In this document: piece after piece, positions 8,018 to 15,517 of the stretch
Position numbering within the stretch: position 1 is the first letter of the stretch
Layout of the letters: each line of letters opens with the position of its first letter
Origin: an uncultured Clostridia bacterium
Lineage (GTDB): Bacteria; Bacillota; Clostridia; Oscillospirales; Feifaniaceae
DNA length: 41,378 bases
NCBI GenBank assembly: GCA_904420075.1
Contig: CAJFTX010000061.1
Location: 1 to 41,378 of the forward strand
Direction of reading: 5' to 3'
Made by a program: the position numbers and the translations under genes
The notes under the pieces: generated by a model
What the model saw: the letters and a program-made list of their open reading frames with translations, nothing else
Told to the model about the DNA's origin: nothing
Database searches by the model: none

Positions 8018-8093
8018 TGGTCCGAGTGACAGGATTCGAACCTGCGGCATCGTGGTCCCAAACCACGCGCGCTACCAACTGCGCTACACCCGG
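8018..8093 (-). tRNA. tRNA-Pro (anticodon UGG)
   Basis: The minus strand folds as a 76-base cloverleaf. The acceptor CCGGGTG pairs with CACTCGG (one G-U), including the C1-G72 pair typical of bacterial tRNA-Pro. The D arm is GCGC-AGTTGGTA-GCGC. The anticodon stem CGTGG/CCACG encloses TTTGGGA, giving UGG at 8058-8060. The T arm contains GGTTCGAATCC. CCA is encoded at 8018-8020. It is a single tRNA gene with its own promoter and terminator, transcribed divergently from glyQS. tRNA genes are common integration sites, and the AT-richer sigma/GNAT segment lies on its 3' side. Confidence 0.96.
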
Positions 8094-8126
8094 GTTTCTC
8101 TATTCTATGTGGAAAAAAGCGTATTT

Positions 8127-8155
8127 ATTATATCGGATTTTAAAATCTGCGTCAA
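8127..8155 (-). promoter_or_regulatory. SigA promoter of tRNA-Pro
   Basis: The minus strand has TTGACG (8155-8150), a 17-base spacer, and TATAAT (8132-8127), ending 33 bases before the mature tRNA 5' end. This is a near-consensus SigA promoter. Confidence 0.9.
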
Positions 8156-8195
8156 GGGAGAGCCGTACGGCGGATACGGCACGGGACCTCTCTCC

Positions 8196-8224
8196 TTGAC
8201 ATCCCACCTGGTTTGTAGCATAAT
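8196..8224 (+). promoter_or_regulatory. SigA promoter of glyQS
   Basis: TTGACA (8196-8201), a 17-base spacer and CATAAT (8219-8224) lie 31 bases before the start codon. The leader is only about 25 bases, so there is no space for a T-box riboswitch. Confidence 0.9.
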
Positions 8225-8255
8225 TTAAAAGGATATTTGTGCTTTGGAGGAAGAG

Positions 8256-9635
8256 ATGAAGAATACCGAGAAAACGATGGATCAAATCGTCAGCCTCTGC
8301 AAGGGGAGAGGCTTTGTGTACAGTGGCAGTGAGATCTACGGCGGGCTCTCCAACACCTGGGACTACGGTCCGCTCGGCGTGGAGCTCAAAAACAATGTCA
8401 AGCGCGCCTGGTGGAAGAAGTTTATCCAGGAGAGCCGGTACAACGTCGGCATCGACGCGGCGCTGCTGATGAACCCGAAGGTCTGGGTGGCGTCCGGCCA
8501 TGTCGGCGGCTTCTCTGATCCGCTGATGGACTGTAAGGACTGCAAAACCCGTCACCGCGCGGACAAGCTGATCGAGGACACCGGGGTGAACCCCGCGGGC
8601 TGGTCCAACCAGCAGATGTCGGACTATATCAGAGAGCACGGGATCGCCTGCCCGGACTGCGGCGGCACTAACTTCACCGACATCCGCCAGTTCAACCTGA
8701 TGTTCAAGACCTTCCAGGGGGTCACTGAGGACGCGAAAAACGAGATCTATCTCCGCCCGGAGACGGCGCAGGGCATCTTTGTCAACTTCAAGAATGTGGC
8801 CCGCACCACGAGAAAGAAGATCCCTTTCGGCATCGGCCAGATCGGTAAGTCCTTCCGCAACGAGATCACCCCCGGCAACTTCACCTTCCGCACCCGCGAG
8901 TTCGAGCAGATGGAGCTGGAGTTCTTCTGCAAGCCGGGCACCGACCTCGAGTGGTTCGCCTACTGGAAGAGCTTCTGCGAGAAGTGGCTGCTCGACCTCG
9001 GCATCCGGCGCGAGCACCTCCGCCTGCGCGACCACGAGAAGGAGGAGCTCTCGCACTACTCTAACGCGACGACCGACTTTGAGTTTCTCTTCCCGTTCGG
9101 CTGGGGCGAGCTCTGGGGCATCGCCGACCGGACCGACTTCGATCTCAAGGCGCACCAGACCCACTCGGGCGAGTCGATGGAGTACTTCGACCCCGAGACC
9201 AACGAGAAGTATGTGCCCTACTGCATCGAGCCGTCGCTCGGCGCGGACCGCGTGACGCTCGCGTTTTTGGTCGACGCGTACGACGAGCAGGTGGTGGACG
9301 AGGCGAAGGGGGACACCCGGGTTGTCATGCACTTCCACCCGGCGCTCGCGCCCTTTAAGGCGGCGGTGCTGCCGCTCTCCAAGAAGCTCTCGGAGCAGGC
9401 GGGCGAGGTGTACGACCGGCTCGCGAAGAAGTTCATGGTCGACTTCGACGACGCGGGCTCGATCGGCAAGCGCTACCGCCGTCAGGATGAGATCGGCACC
9501 CCGGTCTGCATCACCTACGACTTTGAGAGCGAGAACGACGGCGCGGTCACCATCCGCGACCGCGACACGATGGAGCAGGTCCGGGTCCCGATCGAGGAGC
9601 TCGAGAGCCGGCTTGAGGAACTGATCAGATTCTAA
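8256..9635 (+). CDS. glyQS: Glycyl-tRNA synthetase, single-chain (alpha2) type
   Basis: The 459-residue enzyme charges tRNA-Gly with glycine using ATP and is of the dimeric class II type rather than the two-subunit bacterial type. It opens with [20 protein letters not shown] and has [11 protein letters not shown] (motif 1 area). Motif 2 is near residue 200 ([22 protein letters not shown], seen as FRNEI and FRTREFEQ). Motif 3 is at IEPSLGADR. Two CxxC pairs (DCKDCK at about 90 and CPDCGG at about 134) suggest zinc binding in the inserted domain. The C-terminal anticodon-binding domain begins near [13 protein letters not shown]. The ATG at 8256 follows GGAGG by six bases; an in-frame TTG at 8244 lies inside that site. 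It is monocistronic, followed by a perfect hairpin. Confidence 0.97.
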   Translation: MKNTEKTMDQIVSLCKGRGFVYSGSEIYGGLSNTWDYGPLGVELKNNVKRAWWKKFIQESRYNVGIDAALLMNPKVWVASGHVGGFSDPLMDCKDCKTRHRADKLIEDTGVNPAGWSNQQMSDYIREHGIACPDCGGTNFTDIRQFNLMFKTFQGVTEDAKNEIYLRPETAQGIFVNFKNVARTTRKKIPFGIGQIGKSFRNEITPGNFTFRTREFEQMELEFFCKPGTDLEWFAYWKSFCEKWLLDLGIRREHLRLRDHEKEELSHYSNATTDFEFLFPFGWGELWGIADRTDFDLKAHQTHSGESMEYFDPETNEKYVPYCIEPSLGADRVTLAFLVDAYDEQVVDEAKGDTRVVMHFHPALAPFKAAVLPLSKKLSEQAGEVYDRLAKKFMVDFDDAGSIGKRYRRQDEIGTPVCITYDFESENDGAVTIRDRDTMEQVRVPIEELESRLEELIRF

Positions 9636-9698
9636 TAAAAGGCGACGCCTGTAAAAAAGAGAGAATCGAGGGGCGTTCCCCTGTCTCTCCTCAAAGAA

Positions 9699-9734
9699 AA
9701 GAACTCCCCGGAGCAAATGCTCCGGGGAGTTCTT
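9699..9734. terminator. Bidirectional terminator between glyQS and SLOG gene
   Basis: AAGAACTCCCCGGAGCA (9699-9715) and its exact complement (9718-9734) form a 17-bp palindrome between two convergent genes. Its AA/TT-rich ends suit both directions. It shares the TCCCCGG core with several other terminators in the window. Confidence 0.8.
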
Positions 9735-9792
9735 GCGCTGTTTTGCGCGGGAGGCCCGAATCTCTTTACAGATGCCGCCCGGGGACCGTTTT

Positions 9793-10290
9793 TCAACCGA
9801 GCACCACCCGGCAGTCCCCGCCCGCCAGGTTGAGAATCGGGAGCCCCCGCTTCGCCGCGTATTCGACGGTGTACTTCGTCCCGCCTGTGCTCCGGGTCAG
9901 ATAGCAGACGCAGAGGTCGCTCCGCTCGACAAGCGCGCGATTGCGCCGCTGCATACAGCCCCGCGCGTACCGCTCCCCGACGTACTCCACCGCGTCCGCC
10001 TCCCGCTTGATCTGTTCATACCGCCGCACCTCCTCCGGCCGCCAGCGGGCCGCCTGGTCCCGGCAGGGGAGCACCAGCGTGAGCCGCAGCTCCGGGCGCT
10101 CCTCCCGGAGCATGAGCACCGCCTCCGCCGCGAGGGTGTCGAATCCGAGCGCGCCCCCGGCGCAGAATTCGCGGACACCCCCGTCCGCGAGCGCCCGCAG
10201 CGTCCGCACGAGCAGCTCCCAGAGGGGCCGCAGTTCCGCCTCTGGCAGCGCCCGGTGCCCGGTAAAACAGCAGACTTTGTCGCGCGTCAC
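9793..10290 (-). CDS. SLOG/DUF1273-family protein, copy 1
   Basis: The 165-residue protein begins TRDKVCCFTGHRALPEAEL, the signature of the DUF1273/YspA branch of the SLOG superfamily of Rossmann-like proteins, which are thought to bind nucleotide-type ligands. Other family motifs are CAGGALGFDTLAAEAVL (about 42-60), LPCRDQAARW (about 75) and SDLCVCYLTRSTGGTKYTV (about 124-142). The last is the phosphate-binding Gly-rich loop area. It starts at GTG 10290, overlapping the XRE gene stop (GTGA), so it is co-translated with that regulator. A close paralogue lies upstream at 10638-11147. There are no membrane segments. Ligand and partners are unknown. Confidence 0.88.
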   Translation of the reverse strand: MTRDKVCCFTGHRALPEAELRPLWELLVRTLRALADGGVREFCAGGALGFDTLAAEAVLMLREERPELRLTLVLPCRDQAARWRPEEVRRYEQIKREADAVEYVGERYARGCMQRRNRALVERSDLCVCYLTRSTGGTKYTVEYAAKRGLPILNLAGGDCRVVLG

Positions 10291-10529
10291 GGCTTATACT
10301 CCAGAATATCCTGGATTTCACAGTCAAGACAGCAACAGATGCGCGCGAGAAGATCCCCGTCGATCTTCTCCAGCGGGTGACTGACCCAGCGGTCAATCAC
10401 CTCAAAGCGGGAGCCGACCGCCCGCGCAAGTCCATTGCGGGTCATGTGCTTTTCCTTTAAGAGGGCGTCGAGTTTGGTTTCGATCGAACCGTAATTTTTC
10501 ATTTCATAGAGCGATTGTCCGTCCTTCAA
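10287..10529 (-). CDS. XRE/Cro-CI type helix-turn-helix regulator
   Basis: The 80-residue protein carries a single Cro/CI-like DNA-binding domain. ETKLDALLKEKHMTRNGLAR forms helices 1-2, and VGSRFEVIDRW is the recognition helix area. It ends with DLLARICCCLDCEIQDILEY, the usual helix 4-5 of small XRE proteins. The start is TTG 10529 with AGGTGA just upstream; an in-frame ATG at 10502 has no ribosome site and would shorten the protein by nine residues. It sits between the two SLOG paralogues and overlaps copy 1 by four bases, suggesting it controls that gene or the pair. The three Cys near the end (CCCLDC) are unusual and could bind metal or sense redox. Confidence 0.85.
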   Translation of the reverse strand: MKDGQSLYEMKNYGSIETKLDALLKEKHMTRNGLARAVGSRFEVIDRWVSHPLEKIDGDLLARICCCLDCEIQDILEYKP

Positions 10530-10616
10530 AGAGCTTCACCTCGCCCCTATTTTACAGGGAATTTTGCCCTTTGAATATTCCGTTTTAAGGCGTTACTGTT
10601 TGCGAAGTGACGCTCT

Positions 10617-10656
10617 AAAAAGAGAGAAGGCGCGGCATCAGAGATGCTGCGCCTTC
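10617..10656 (-). terminator. Terminator overlapping end of SLOG copy 2
   Basis: On the minus strand AGAAGGCGCAGCATC pairs with GATGCCGCGCCTTCT (one mismatch) across a TCT loop, followed by CTCTTTTT. The left arm encodes the last codons of the SLOG gene. It separates copy 2 from the XRE-copy 1 pair. Confidence 0.85.
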
Positions 10657-11147
10657 TGTTCTGCGAGGTTGGTGATGGAGAGTCCGCGCCGCTTTGCGTA
10701 GTCAACGGTGTATTTCGTCCCGCCGGAGTCCTGAGTCAGATAACAGACGCAGTGAGCGCTCCGGTCGACGAGCGCGCGGTTGCGCCGCTGCATACAGCCC
10801 GGCGCGTATCGCTCGCCGAGGTACTCCACCGCATCCGCCTCCCGTTTGATCCGCTCGTACCGCCGCACCTCCTCCGGCCGCCAGCGGGCCGCCTGGTCCC
10901 GGCAGGGGAGCAGCAGCAGCAGCGAGAGGTGCGAAAATTCTTCCCGCAGTGCGAGCACCGCCTCCGCCGCGAGGGTGTCGAAGCCGAGCGCGCCCCCCGC
11001 GCAAAAGCGGCAAAATCCGCGTGAGATCAGCCCGCGCAGCTCCGCCTCCAGCCGTCCCGCGAGCGTCCGGAGTCCCTCCGCCGGGAGACGGCGGTGCCCC
11101 GTAAAGCAGCAGGTGCTCTCCCGCGGGGGAGAAGCGATCCTCTCCAA
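10638..11147 (-). CDS. SLOG/DUF1273-family protein, copy 2
   Basis: This 169-residue paralogue of the gene at 9793-10290 shares long identical blocks with it: CAGGALGFDTLAAEAVL, LPCRDQAARWRPEEVRRYE, IKREADAVEY and CMQRRNRALV. It keeps the CFTGHRRLP start motif and SGGTKYTVDYA. It differs mainly in residues 20-45 and 65-75, and at the C-terminus (TNLAEQKAQHL). It starts at TTG 11147 with AGGAGGGA upstream. It is transcribed separately from copy 1, with its own terminator. The duplication suggests two related ligands or dosage; which ligand is unknown. It lies divergent to the ribbon-helix-helix gene, with a palindrome in the shared intergenic region. Confidence 0.88.
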   Translation of the reverse strand: MERIASPPRESTCCFTGHRRLPAEGLRTLAGRLEAELRGLISRGFCRFCAGGALGFDTLAAEAVLALREEFSHLSLLLLLPCRDQAARWRPEEVRRYERIKREADAVEYLGERYAPGCMQRRNRALVDRSAHCVCYLTQDSGGTKYTVDYAKRRGLSITNLAEQKAQHL

Positions 11148-11196
11148 GCCAATCCCTCCTAAATACTGACAAAAAACCCGTCGGACGTTTGATAAA

Positions 11197-11220
11197 TTAC
11201 AAAATATATTTTTTTTGTAA
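11197..11220. promoter_or_regulatory. Operator-like palindrome TTACAAAA-N8-TTTTGTAA
   Basis: A perfect 8-bp inverted repeat with an 8-bp AT-only spacer lies in the divergent region between SLOG copy 2 (minus) and the ribbon-helix-helix gene (plus). Its size and symmetry fit a dimeric regulator site, but AT-richness makes chance symmetry possible. Confidence 0.4.
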
Positions 11221-11240
11221 CTCTATCTTATTCCGGTAAC

Positions 11241-11308
11241 ACTACTATATGATACTACTTTATACTACTATATGCGCAAAGTCAATAGTAAGGAGTGTTT
11301 TGTAGTAT
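11241..11308. promoter_or_regulatory. ACTAC repeat cluster, possible RHH operator
   Basis: ACTAC occurs at 11241, 11254 and 11264, with ACTACTATATG exact at 11241-11251 and 11264-11274. An inverted GTAGTAT occurs at 11302-11308. Spacings of about 10-13 bases match one helical turn, as in operators of ribbon-helix-helix repressors. The likely -10 sequences (TATGAT, TATACT) lie inside the cluster, so binding would block transcription of the next gene. Confidence 0.45.
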
Positions 11309-11331
11309 TGTTTTGGTGGGAGGTGGTTGTA

Positions 11332-11493
11332 TTGAAGCCTTTGAAAAAGAAAGTGAGCATCACGCTGGATGAGGATATTATCGAGAAGGTCAAGATTCTC
11401 GCAGAGGACTGCGACCGCTCGTTTTCTCAGTATGTCAACCTGGTACTCAAGCGGTATCTGAGCGAGAAGCGCCCCCGGGAGAAGTCGCTCTAG
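11332..11493 (+). CDS. Ribbon-helix-helix (Arc/CopG-type) DNA-binding protein
   Basis: The 53-residue protein has the ribbon strand KKKVSITLDEDIIEKVKIL followed by two helices (the second around FSQYVNLVLKRYLSEK). This is the classic MetJ/Arc/CopG fold acting as a dimer on repeated operator boxes. The TTG at 11332 is chosen because GGGAGGTGG lies eight bases upstream; the in-frame ATG at 11272 would add 20 hydrophobic residues not typical of the family. No toxin gene follows, so this is not an obvious antitoxin. Upstream are ACTAC repeats and downstream a 68-bp repeat, either of which could be its binding site. Probably autoregulated (inference). Confidence 0.75.
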   Translation: MKPLKKKVSITLDEDIIEKVKILAEDCDRSFSQYVNLVLKRYLSEKRPREKSL

Positions 11494-11660
11494 CCGGGCG
11501 GAACGCGGACTGAAATAGGAGCATTGTCCGGGAACTGACGCAGACCGCAGTGCCGCTTCCCACACGGGAGACGCAGACTGAGATGGGAGTTGTCCGCCCA
11601 TGGAATAGAGCCGTCGTCGGCCGCTTTCCGCACGGGAAGGCGCCGCTGAAATAGAAAGAG
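11486..11660. repeat. 68-bp tandem repeat with conserved small hairpins
   Basis: A degenerate unit recurs with an exact 68-bp period. TGAAATAG, TGAGATGG and TGAAATAG begin at 11511, 11579 and 11647. GAGCATTGTCCG and GAGTTGTCCG follow the first two. CCGCTTCCCACACGGGA (from 11553) and CCGCTTTCCGCACGGGA (from 11621) are 68 apart and each forms a stem with an ACAC or GCAC loop. A weaker third copy starts in the last codons of the ribbon-helix-helix gene. The region is noncoding. It may be a protein-binding array or a folded 3' UTR. Confidence 0.7.
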
Positions 11661-11690
11661 AAAAGGGAGCCCTCGCGGCCCCCTCTTTTT
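11661..11690. terminator. Bidirectional terminator after RHH gene and prfB
   Basis: GGGAGCCC and GGCCCCCTC form a short GC-rich stem with TCGC loop; the plus-strand side ends in CTTTTTG and the minus-strand side in CCCTTTTCTCTTT. It serves the convergent prfB and upstream plus-strand transcript. Confidence 0.75.
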
Positions 11691-11695
11691 GTTGC

Positions 11696-12802
11696 CTATT
11701 TTTTCGCCTGCATCTTGAGAAAGGCGTTGATAAAGCCGTCGATATCGCCGTCCATCACCGCCTGGATGTTGCCCATCTCAAAGCCGGTGCGGTGGTCCTT
11801 CGCGAGGGTGTAGGGCATGAACACATAGGAGCGGATCTGGCTGCCCCAGGCGATGTCCTTCTGCTCGCCCTTGATGTCCTCGATCCGGTCGAGGTGCTCG
11901 CGCTCCTTGATTTCGACCAGCTTGGAGCGCAGCATCCGCATCGCGACCTCGCGGTTCTGATGCTGGCTGCGCTCATTCTGGCAGGCGACCACGATACCGG
12001 TCGGGATGTGGGTGATCCGGATGGCCGACTCGGTCTTGTTGACGTGCTGCCCGCCCGCGCCGGAGGAGCGATAGGTGTCCACCCGCAGGTCGGCGGGGTT
12101 GATGTCCACCTCCACGTTGTCGTCGATCTCGGGCATCACCTCGACCGAGGCGAAGCTGGTGTGCCGCCGCCCCGACGAGTCGAACGGGGAGACCCGCACC
12201 AGCCGGTGCACCCCCATCTCGCTCTTGAGATAGCCGAAGGCGTTTGTCCCCTCGACGAGGATGGTCGCGCTCTTGATGCCGGCCTCCTCCCCGTCGAGAT
12301 AGTCGAGCACCTTCACCTTGAAGCCGTGCCGCTCCGCCCAGTGGGTGTACATCCGGTAGAGCATCTGCACCCAGTCCTGCGCCTCGGTGCCGCCCGCGCC
12401 CGCGTGGAAGGTCATGATGGCGTTCTGCCCGTCGTACTCGCCCGAGAGCAGGGTGAGCAGGGAGGTCTCCTCCATCTCCGCCGTGATCCCGTCGCACTCG
12501 GAGATGACCTCCGGCAGGAAGGAGGGGTCGTTCTCCTCCTCGGCCATCTCGATCAGCGCGAGCGCGTCGCCCACCCGGGCCTCGAGCTTATTGTAGTGTG
12601 CGATTTTGTCCGAGAGCTGCTTCATCCGCTTCTGCACCTTGCCGCTCTCCTCGATGTCGTCCCAGAAGCCGGGCTCCGCCGTCCGGCGCTCGAGCTCCGC
12701 GAGCTCCTCGGTCGCCGCCGCGATGTCCAGCGCGTCCTTGAGCTCCATAAGCTCCGGCTGGAGCCCCTCGAGTTTCAGGCGATACTCGTCATATTCGATC
12801 AA
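11696..12802 (-). CDS. prfB: Peptide chain release factor 2 (RF2)
   Basis: The 368-residue protein releases nascent chains at UGA and UAA stop codons. The RF2-specific tripeptide SPF is at about residue 204 (RVSPFDSSG), and the catalytic GGQ is at about 249 ([13 protein letters not shown]). The N-terminal domain 1 is the usual helical one. In most bacteria prfB has an in-frame UGA near codon 25 that requires a +1 frameshift. Here that stretch ([15 protein letters not shown]) reads straight through without a stop, so autoregulatory frameshifting is absent. The TTG start at 12802 has AAGGAGG seven bases upstream. It follows the glycolytic cluster on the same strand after a gap of about 350 bp. 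Confidence 0.96.
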   Translation of the reverse strand: MIEYDEYRLKLEGLQPELMELKDALDIAAATEELAELERRTAEPGFWDDIEESGKVQKRMKQLSDKIAHYNKLEARVGDALALIEMAEEENDPSFLPEVISECDGITAEMEETSLLTLLSGEYDGQNAIMTFHAGAGGTEAQDWVQMLYRMYTHWAERHGFKVKVLDYLDGEEAGIKSATILVEGTNAFGYLKSEMGVHRLVRVSPFDSSGRRHTSFASVEVMPEIDDNVEVDINPADLRVDTYRSSGAGGQHVNKTESAIRITHIPTGIVVACQNERSQHQNREVAMRMLRSKLVEIKEREHLDRIEDIKGEQKDIAWGSQIRSYVFMPYTLAKDHRTGFEMGNIQAVMDGDIDGFINAFLKMQAKK

Positions 12803-13148
12803 GAGAATTCCTCCTTCGATCTCTCCAGCATTACCGCAAGAGGTGCGTTTGCGCGCTCAGACAGGAGACAGAGCCTGACGGATGCGCCGCTTGCTGCCGT
12901 AGTTCAAGGCGGGAATTTTTGGAGAGAAAAATAGTCACCCGCAGTCCGGCGGGGAGAGAAAGCGCGCCGCGGCCGCGGCGCGCAGATGTTGTTTTGGGGT
13001 ACGCTTTGGGATCGGATCGGCGCCGCCCGTCTCCTCGGGCTCCGGCAGTTCAGCCCGCCCCGGCATAGCCGGAACGCCGCCGCGGGGGCGTCCGCTCGCT
13101 TGCGGCGTTTGATCCCTGCCCGCCCCGGGAGGGCAGGATGTACCGGAC
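12803..13148. other. Intergenic region with GC-rich hairpins
   Basis: Between gpmI and prfB there is no gene. It contains a hairpin directly after the gpmI stop (CCTGCCC with GGGCAGG, 13113-13138), an inverted repeat AACGCCGC/GCGGCGTT (13072-13109) and a 22-bp perfect palindrome at 12962-12983 built from GCGCGCCGCGG. The latter is followed on the minus strand by TTTCTCTC, so it may end the glycolytic transcript. No promoter for prfB is obvious. Confidence 0.6.
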
Positions 13149-14669
13149 CTACTTCGCGATCAGGCTGACGCCGTCCATCTCCTCGGGCTTCGGCAGTCCC
13201 ATCAGCTCGAGCATGGTCGGCGCGATGTCGCAGAGGCGGCCGCCCTCGCGCAGCTTCACGTCCTCGCCCACCACAATGAAGGGCACCGGATTCGTCGTGT
13301 GCGCGGTGAAGGGGGAGCCGTCCGGCTCGGTCATCTGGTCGGCGTTGCCGTGGTCGGCGGTGACCAGGCTCACACCCCCCGCCTTTGAGACCGCGTCCAG
13401 CACCTTGCCGAGGCAATCATCCACCGTCTCGACCGCCTTCACCGCCGCCTCGAAGACGCCGGTGTGGCCGACCATGTCGCAGTTGGCGAAGTTTAAGATG
13501 ATCGCGTCGTACTTGCCGCTCTCGATCCGCTCCACCACGTCCGCCGTCACCTCCGGCGCGCTCATCTCCGGCTGGAGGTCATAGGTCGCGACCTTGGGGG
13601 AGGGGATGAGGCTGCGGTCCTCGCCCTCGCTCACCGCCTCGACGCCGCCGTTGAAGAAGAAGGTGACGTGGGCGTACTTCTCGGTCTCCGCGATGCGCAG
13701 CTGCTTGAGTCCCTTCGAGGCGATGTACTCGCCGAAGGTGTTCTTGAGCGTCTGCGGCTTGAAGGCGACCTGCACATTCTCGAAAGTCGCGTCGTACTGG
13801 GTCATGCAGACGTAGTAGAGCGGGAAGAACCCCTTCTTCCGCTCAAAGCCCTCGAACGCCTCCTCGGTGAAGGTGCGGGTGATCTCGCGCGCCCGGTCGG
13901 GGCGGAAATTGAAGCAGATCACGCTGTCGTTTGCGGAGATCGCGCGGCCCTCCGGCAGCACCGTCGGCAGCACGAACTCGTCGGTCACGTCGTCCGCGTA
14001 GGAGGCGCGCACCGCCGCCACCGCGTCCTCGGCCTGACGGCCCTCGCGCAGCGCCATCGCGTTATAGGCCTGCTCCACCCGCTCCCAGCGGTTGTCGCGG
14101 TCCATCGCGTAGTACCGGCCCATCAGCGTCGCGATCTTGCCCGTGCCGATCTCCTTCATCTTCGCCTCGAGCTCCGCGACGAAGTCTGCGCCCGAGGTCG
14201 GCGGTACGTCCCGCCCGTCGAGGAAGCAGTGAACATAGACGTTTTTCAGCCCCCACTTCTTCGCCATCTCCAGAAGGGCGTAGAGGTGGCTGTTGTGGCT
14301 ATGTACGCCGCCGTCCGACAGCAGCCCCATCAGGTGGAGCGCGCTGCCGTGCTTTAAGCAGTTGTCCATCGCGGCCTTGAGCGTCGGATTCTCAAAGAAG
14401 TCCCCGTCGGTGATCGACTTTGTGATCCGGGTCAGCTCCTGGTAGACCACCCGGCCCGCGCCGATGTTGGTGTGGCCGACCTCGCTGTTGCCCATCTGGC
14501 CGTCCGGCAGACCCACCGCCATGCCCGAGGCCTCGATCAGCGTGTGCGGACACTCCGCTTTCAGCCGGTCCATCACCGGGGTCTTGGCAAAGGCGATCGC
14601 GTTTTTGACGTCGGTGCGGGGGTTGTACCCGTACCCGTCGAGAATGATCAGTGTAATCGGACGTTTCAT
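13149..14669 (-). CDS. gpmI: 2,3-bisphosphoglycerate-independent phosphoglycerate mutase
   Basis: The 506-residue, manganese-dependent enzyme interconverts 3- and 2-phosphoglycerate in glycolysis. The N-terminal [12 protein letters not shown] carries the metal-binding Asp. The catalytic Ser is in [16 protein letters not shown] at about 62. The phosphatase-like metal ligands appear at [12 protein letters not shown] and [11 protein letters not shown]. Length is normal (about 510). The ATG at 14669 is chosen because GAGGTG lies six bases upstream; an in-frame GTG at 14678 overlaps the tpiA stop. It lies 10 bases after tpiA, so pgk, tpiA and gpmI form one transcription unit. No gap or enolase gene is present in the window. 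Confidence 0.97.
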   Translation of the reverse strand: MKRPITLIILDGYGYNPRTDVKNAIAFAKTPVMDRLKAECPHTLIEASGMAVGLPDGQMGNSEVGHTNIGAGRVVYQELTRITKSITDGDFFENPTLKAAMDNCLKHGSALHLMGLLSDGGVHSHNSHLYALLEMAKKWGLKNVYVHCFLDGRDVPPTSGADFVAELEAKMKEIGTGKIATLMGRYYAMDRDNRWERVEQAYNAMALREGRQAEDAVAAVRASYADDVTDEFVLPTVLPEGRAISANDSVICFNFRPDRAREITRTFTEEAFEGFERKKGFFPLYYVCMTQYDATFENVQVAFKPQTLKNTFGEYIASKGLKQLRIAETEKYAHVTFFFNGGVEAVSEGEDRSLIPSPKVATYDLQPEMSAPEVTADVVERIESGKYDAIILNFANCDMVGHTGVFEAAVKAVETVDDCLGKVLDAVSKAGGVSLVTADHGNADQMTEPDGSPFTAHTTNPVPFIVVGEDVKLREGGRLCDIAPTMLELMGLPKPEEMDGVSLIAK

Positions 14670-14679
14670 CTGACGCACC

Positions 14680-15432
14680 TCACTTCGCCGCGGCGATGAT
14701 CGCGCCGAAGTCGGGCGCCTTGAGCGCCGCGCCGCCGATCAGCCCGCCGTCGACATTCTCCTTGCGGAGCAGCTCGTCGGCGTTGCCCGCGTTCATCGAG
14801 CCGCCGTACTGGATGGTGACCTCCTCCGCGACCTCCGCGCCGTAGAGCGAGGCGATGGTCGCGCGGATCACGCCGCAGACCTCGTCCGCCTGGTCGGCCG
14901 TCGCGGTCTTGCCGGTGCCGATCGCCCAGACCGGCTCGTAGGCGATGACCGTCTTCTTCGCGTCCTCGGCGGACACGCCGAAGAGGGCGAGCTTTACCTG
15001 TCTCGCCACGACCTCGTTTGTGATGCCGCACTCCCGCTCCCAGAGGAGCTCGCCCACGCAGACGATCGGGATGAGCCCGCCGGCGAGCGCCGCTTTCGTG
15101 CGCTTGTTGACCGTCTCGTCGGTCTCGCCGAAGTACTGCCGGCGCTCCGAGTGGCCGATGATCACATACTCGACGCCGACCGCCTTCAGCATGTCGACCG
15201 AGAGCTCGCCGGTGAAGGCGCCGCTCTTCTCAAAGTGCACGTTCTGCGCGCCGAGCTTGATATTGCTCCCCGCGAGCGCCTCCTTCGCCGCCGGCAGACA
15301 GACGGCGGTGGGGCAGACCACGACCTCGCAGTTTGCGCCGGAGGCCACCGGACGGATCGCGTTAATCAGCGCGGTCGCCTCGTCCGGGGTCTTGTTCATC
15401 TTCCAGTTTCCTGCAATAATTGTCTTTCTCAT
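14680..15432 (-). CDS. tpiA: Triosephosphate isomerase
   Basis: The 250-residue TIM-barrel enzyme interconverts dihydroxyacetone phosphate and glyceraldehyde 3-phosphate. It shows the N-terminal AGNWKMNKT with catalytic Asn and Lys, the catalytic His in [14 protein letters not shown] at about 95, and the catalytic Glu in [16 protein letters not shown] at about 168. The phosphate loop is [14 protein letters not shown]. The length is normal. GAGGAGTG precedes the ATG at 15432. It lies 85 bases after pgk, with an 11-bp perfect hairpin in between, and 10 bases before the gpmI start. Confidence 0.97.
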   Translation of the reverse strand: MRKTIIAGNWKMNKTPDEATALINAIRPVASGANCEVVVCPTAVCLPAAKEALAGSNIKLGAQNVHFEKSGAFTGELSVDMLKAVGVEYVIIGHSERRQYFGETDETVNKRTKAALAGGLIPIVCVGELLWERECGITNEVVARQVKLALFGVSAEDAKKTVIAYEPVWAIGTGKTATADQADEVCGVIRATIASLYGAEVAEEVTIQYGGSMNAGNADELLRKENVDGGLIGGAALKAPDFGAIIAAAK

Positions 15433-15485
15433 CCTATTTCACTCCTCAATTCTCTCCGCGCCGCTCCGCGCGGCAGGTTCGAAAG

Positions 15486-15510
15486 CGCGGGCGGGGTATC
15501 CCCGCCCGCG
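15486..15510 (-). other. Perfect GC hairpin between pgk and tpiA
   Basis: CGCGGGCGGGG (15486-15496) and CCCCGCCCGCG (15500-15510) form an 11-bp stem with a three-base loop inside the operon. There is no T-tract on the minus strand (CTTTC follows), so it is more likely to set mRNA stability or partial attenuation than to terminate fully. Confidence 0.6.
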
Positions 15511-15517
15511 GAAATTC

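Noticed and set aside
8225-8255. T-box riboswitch before glyQS (and before serS)
   Set aside because: The promoter leaves only about 25 bases before glyQS, and serS follows its upstream gene by 21 bases.
11272-11331. Start of the RHH protein at ATG 11272
   Set aside because: It adds a hydrophobic 20-residue stretch with Trp-Trp not seen in RHH proteins, and the later TTG has a much better ribosome site.
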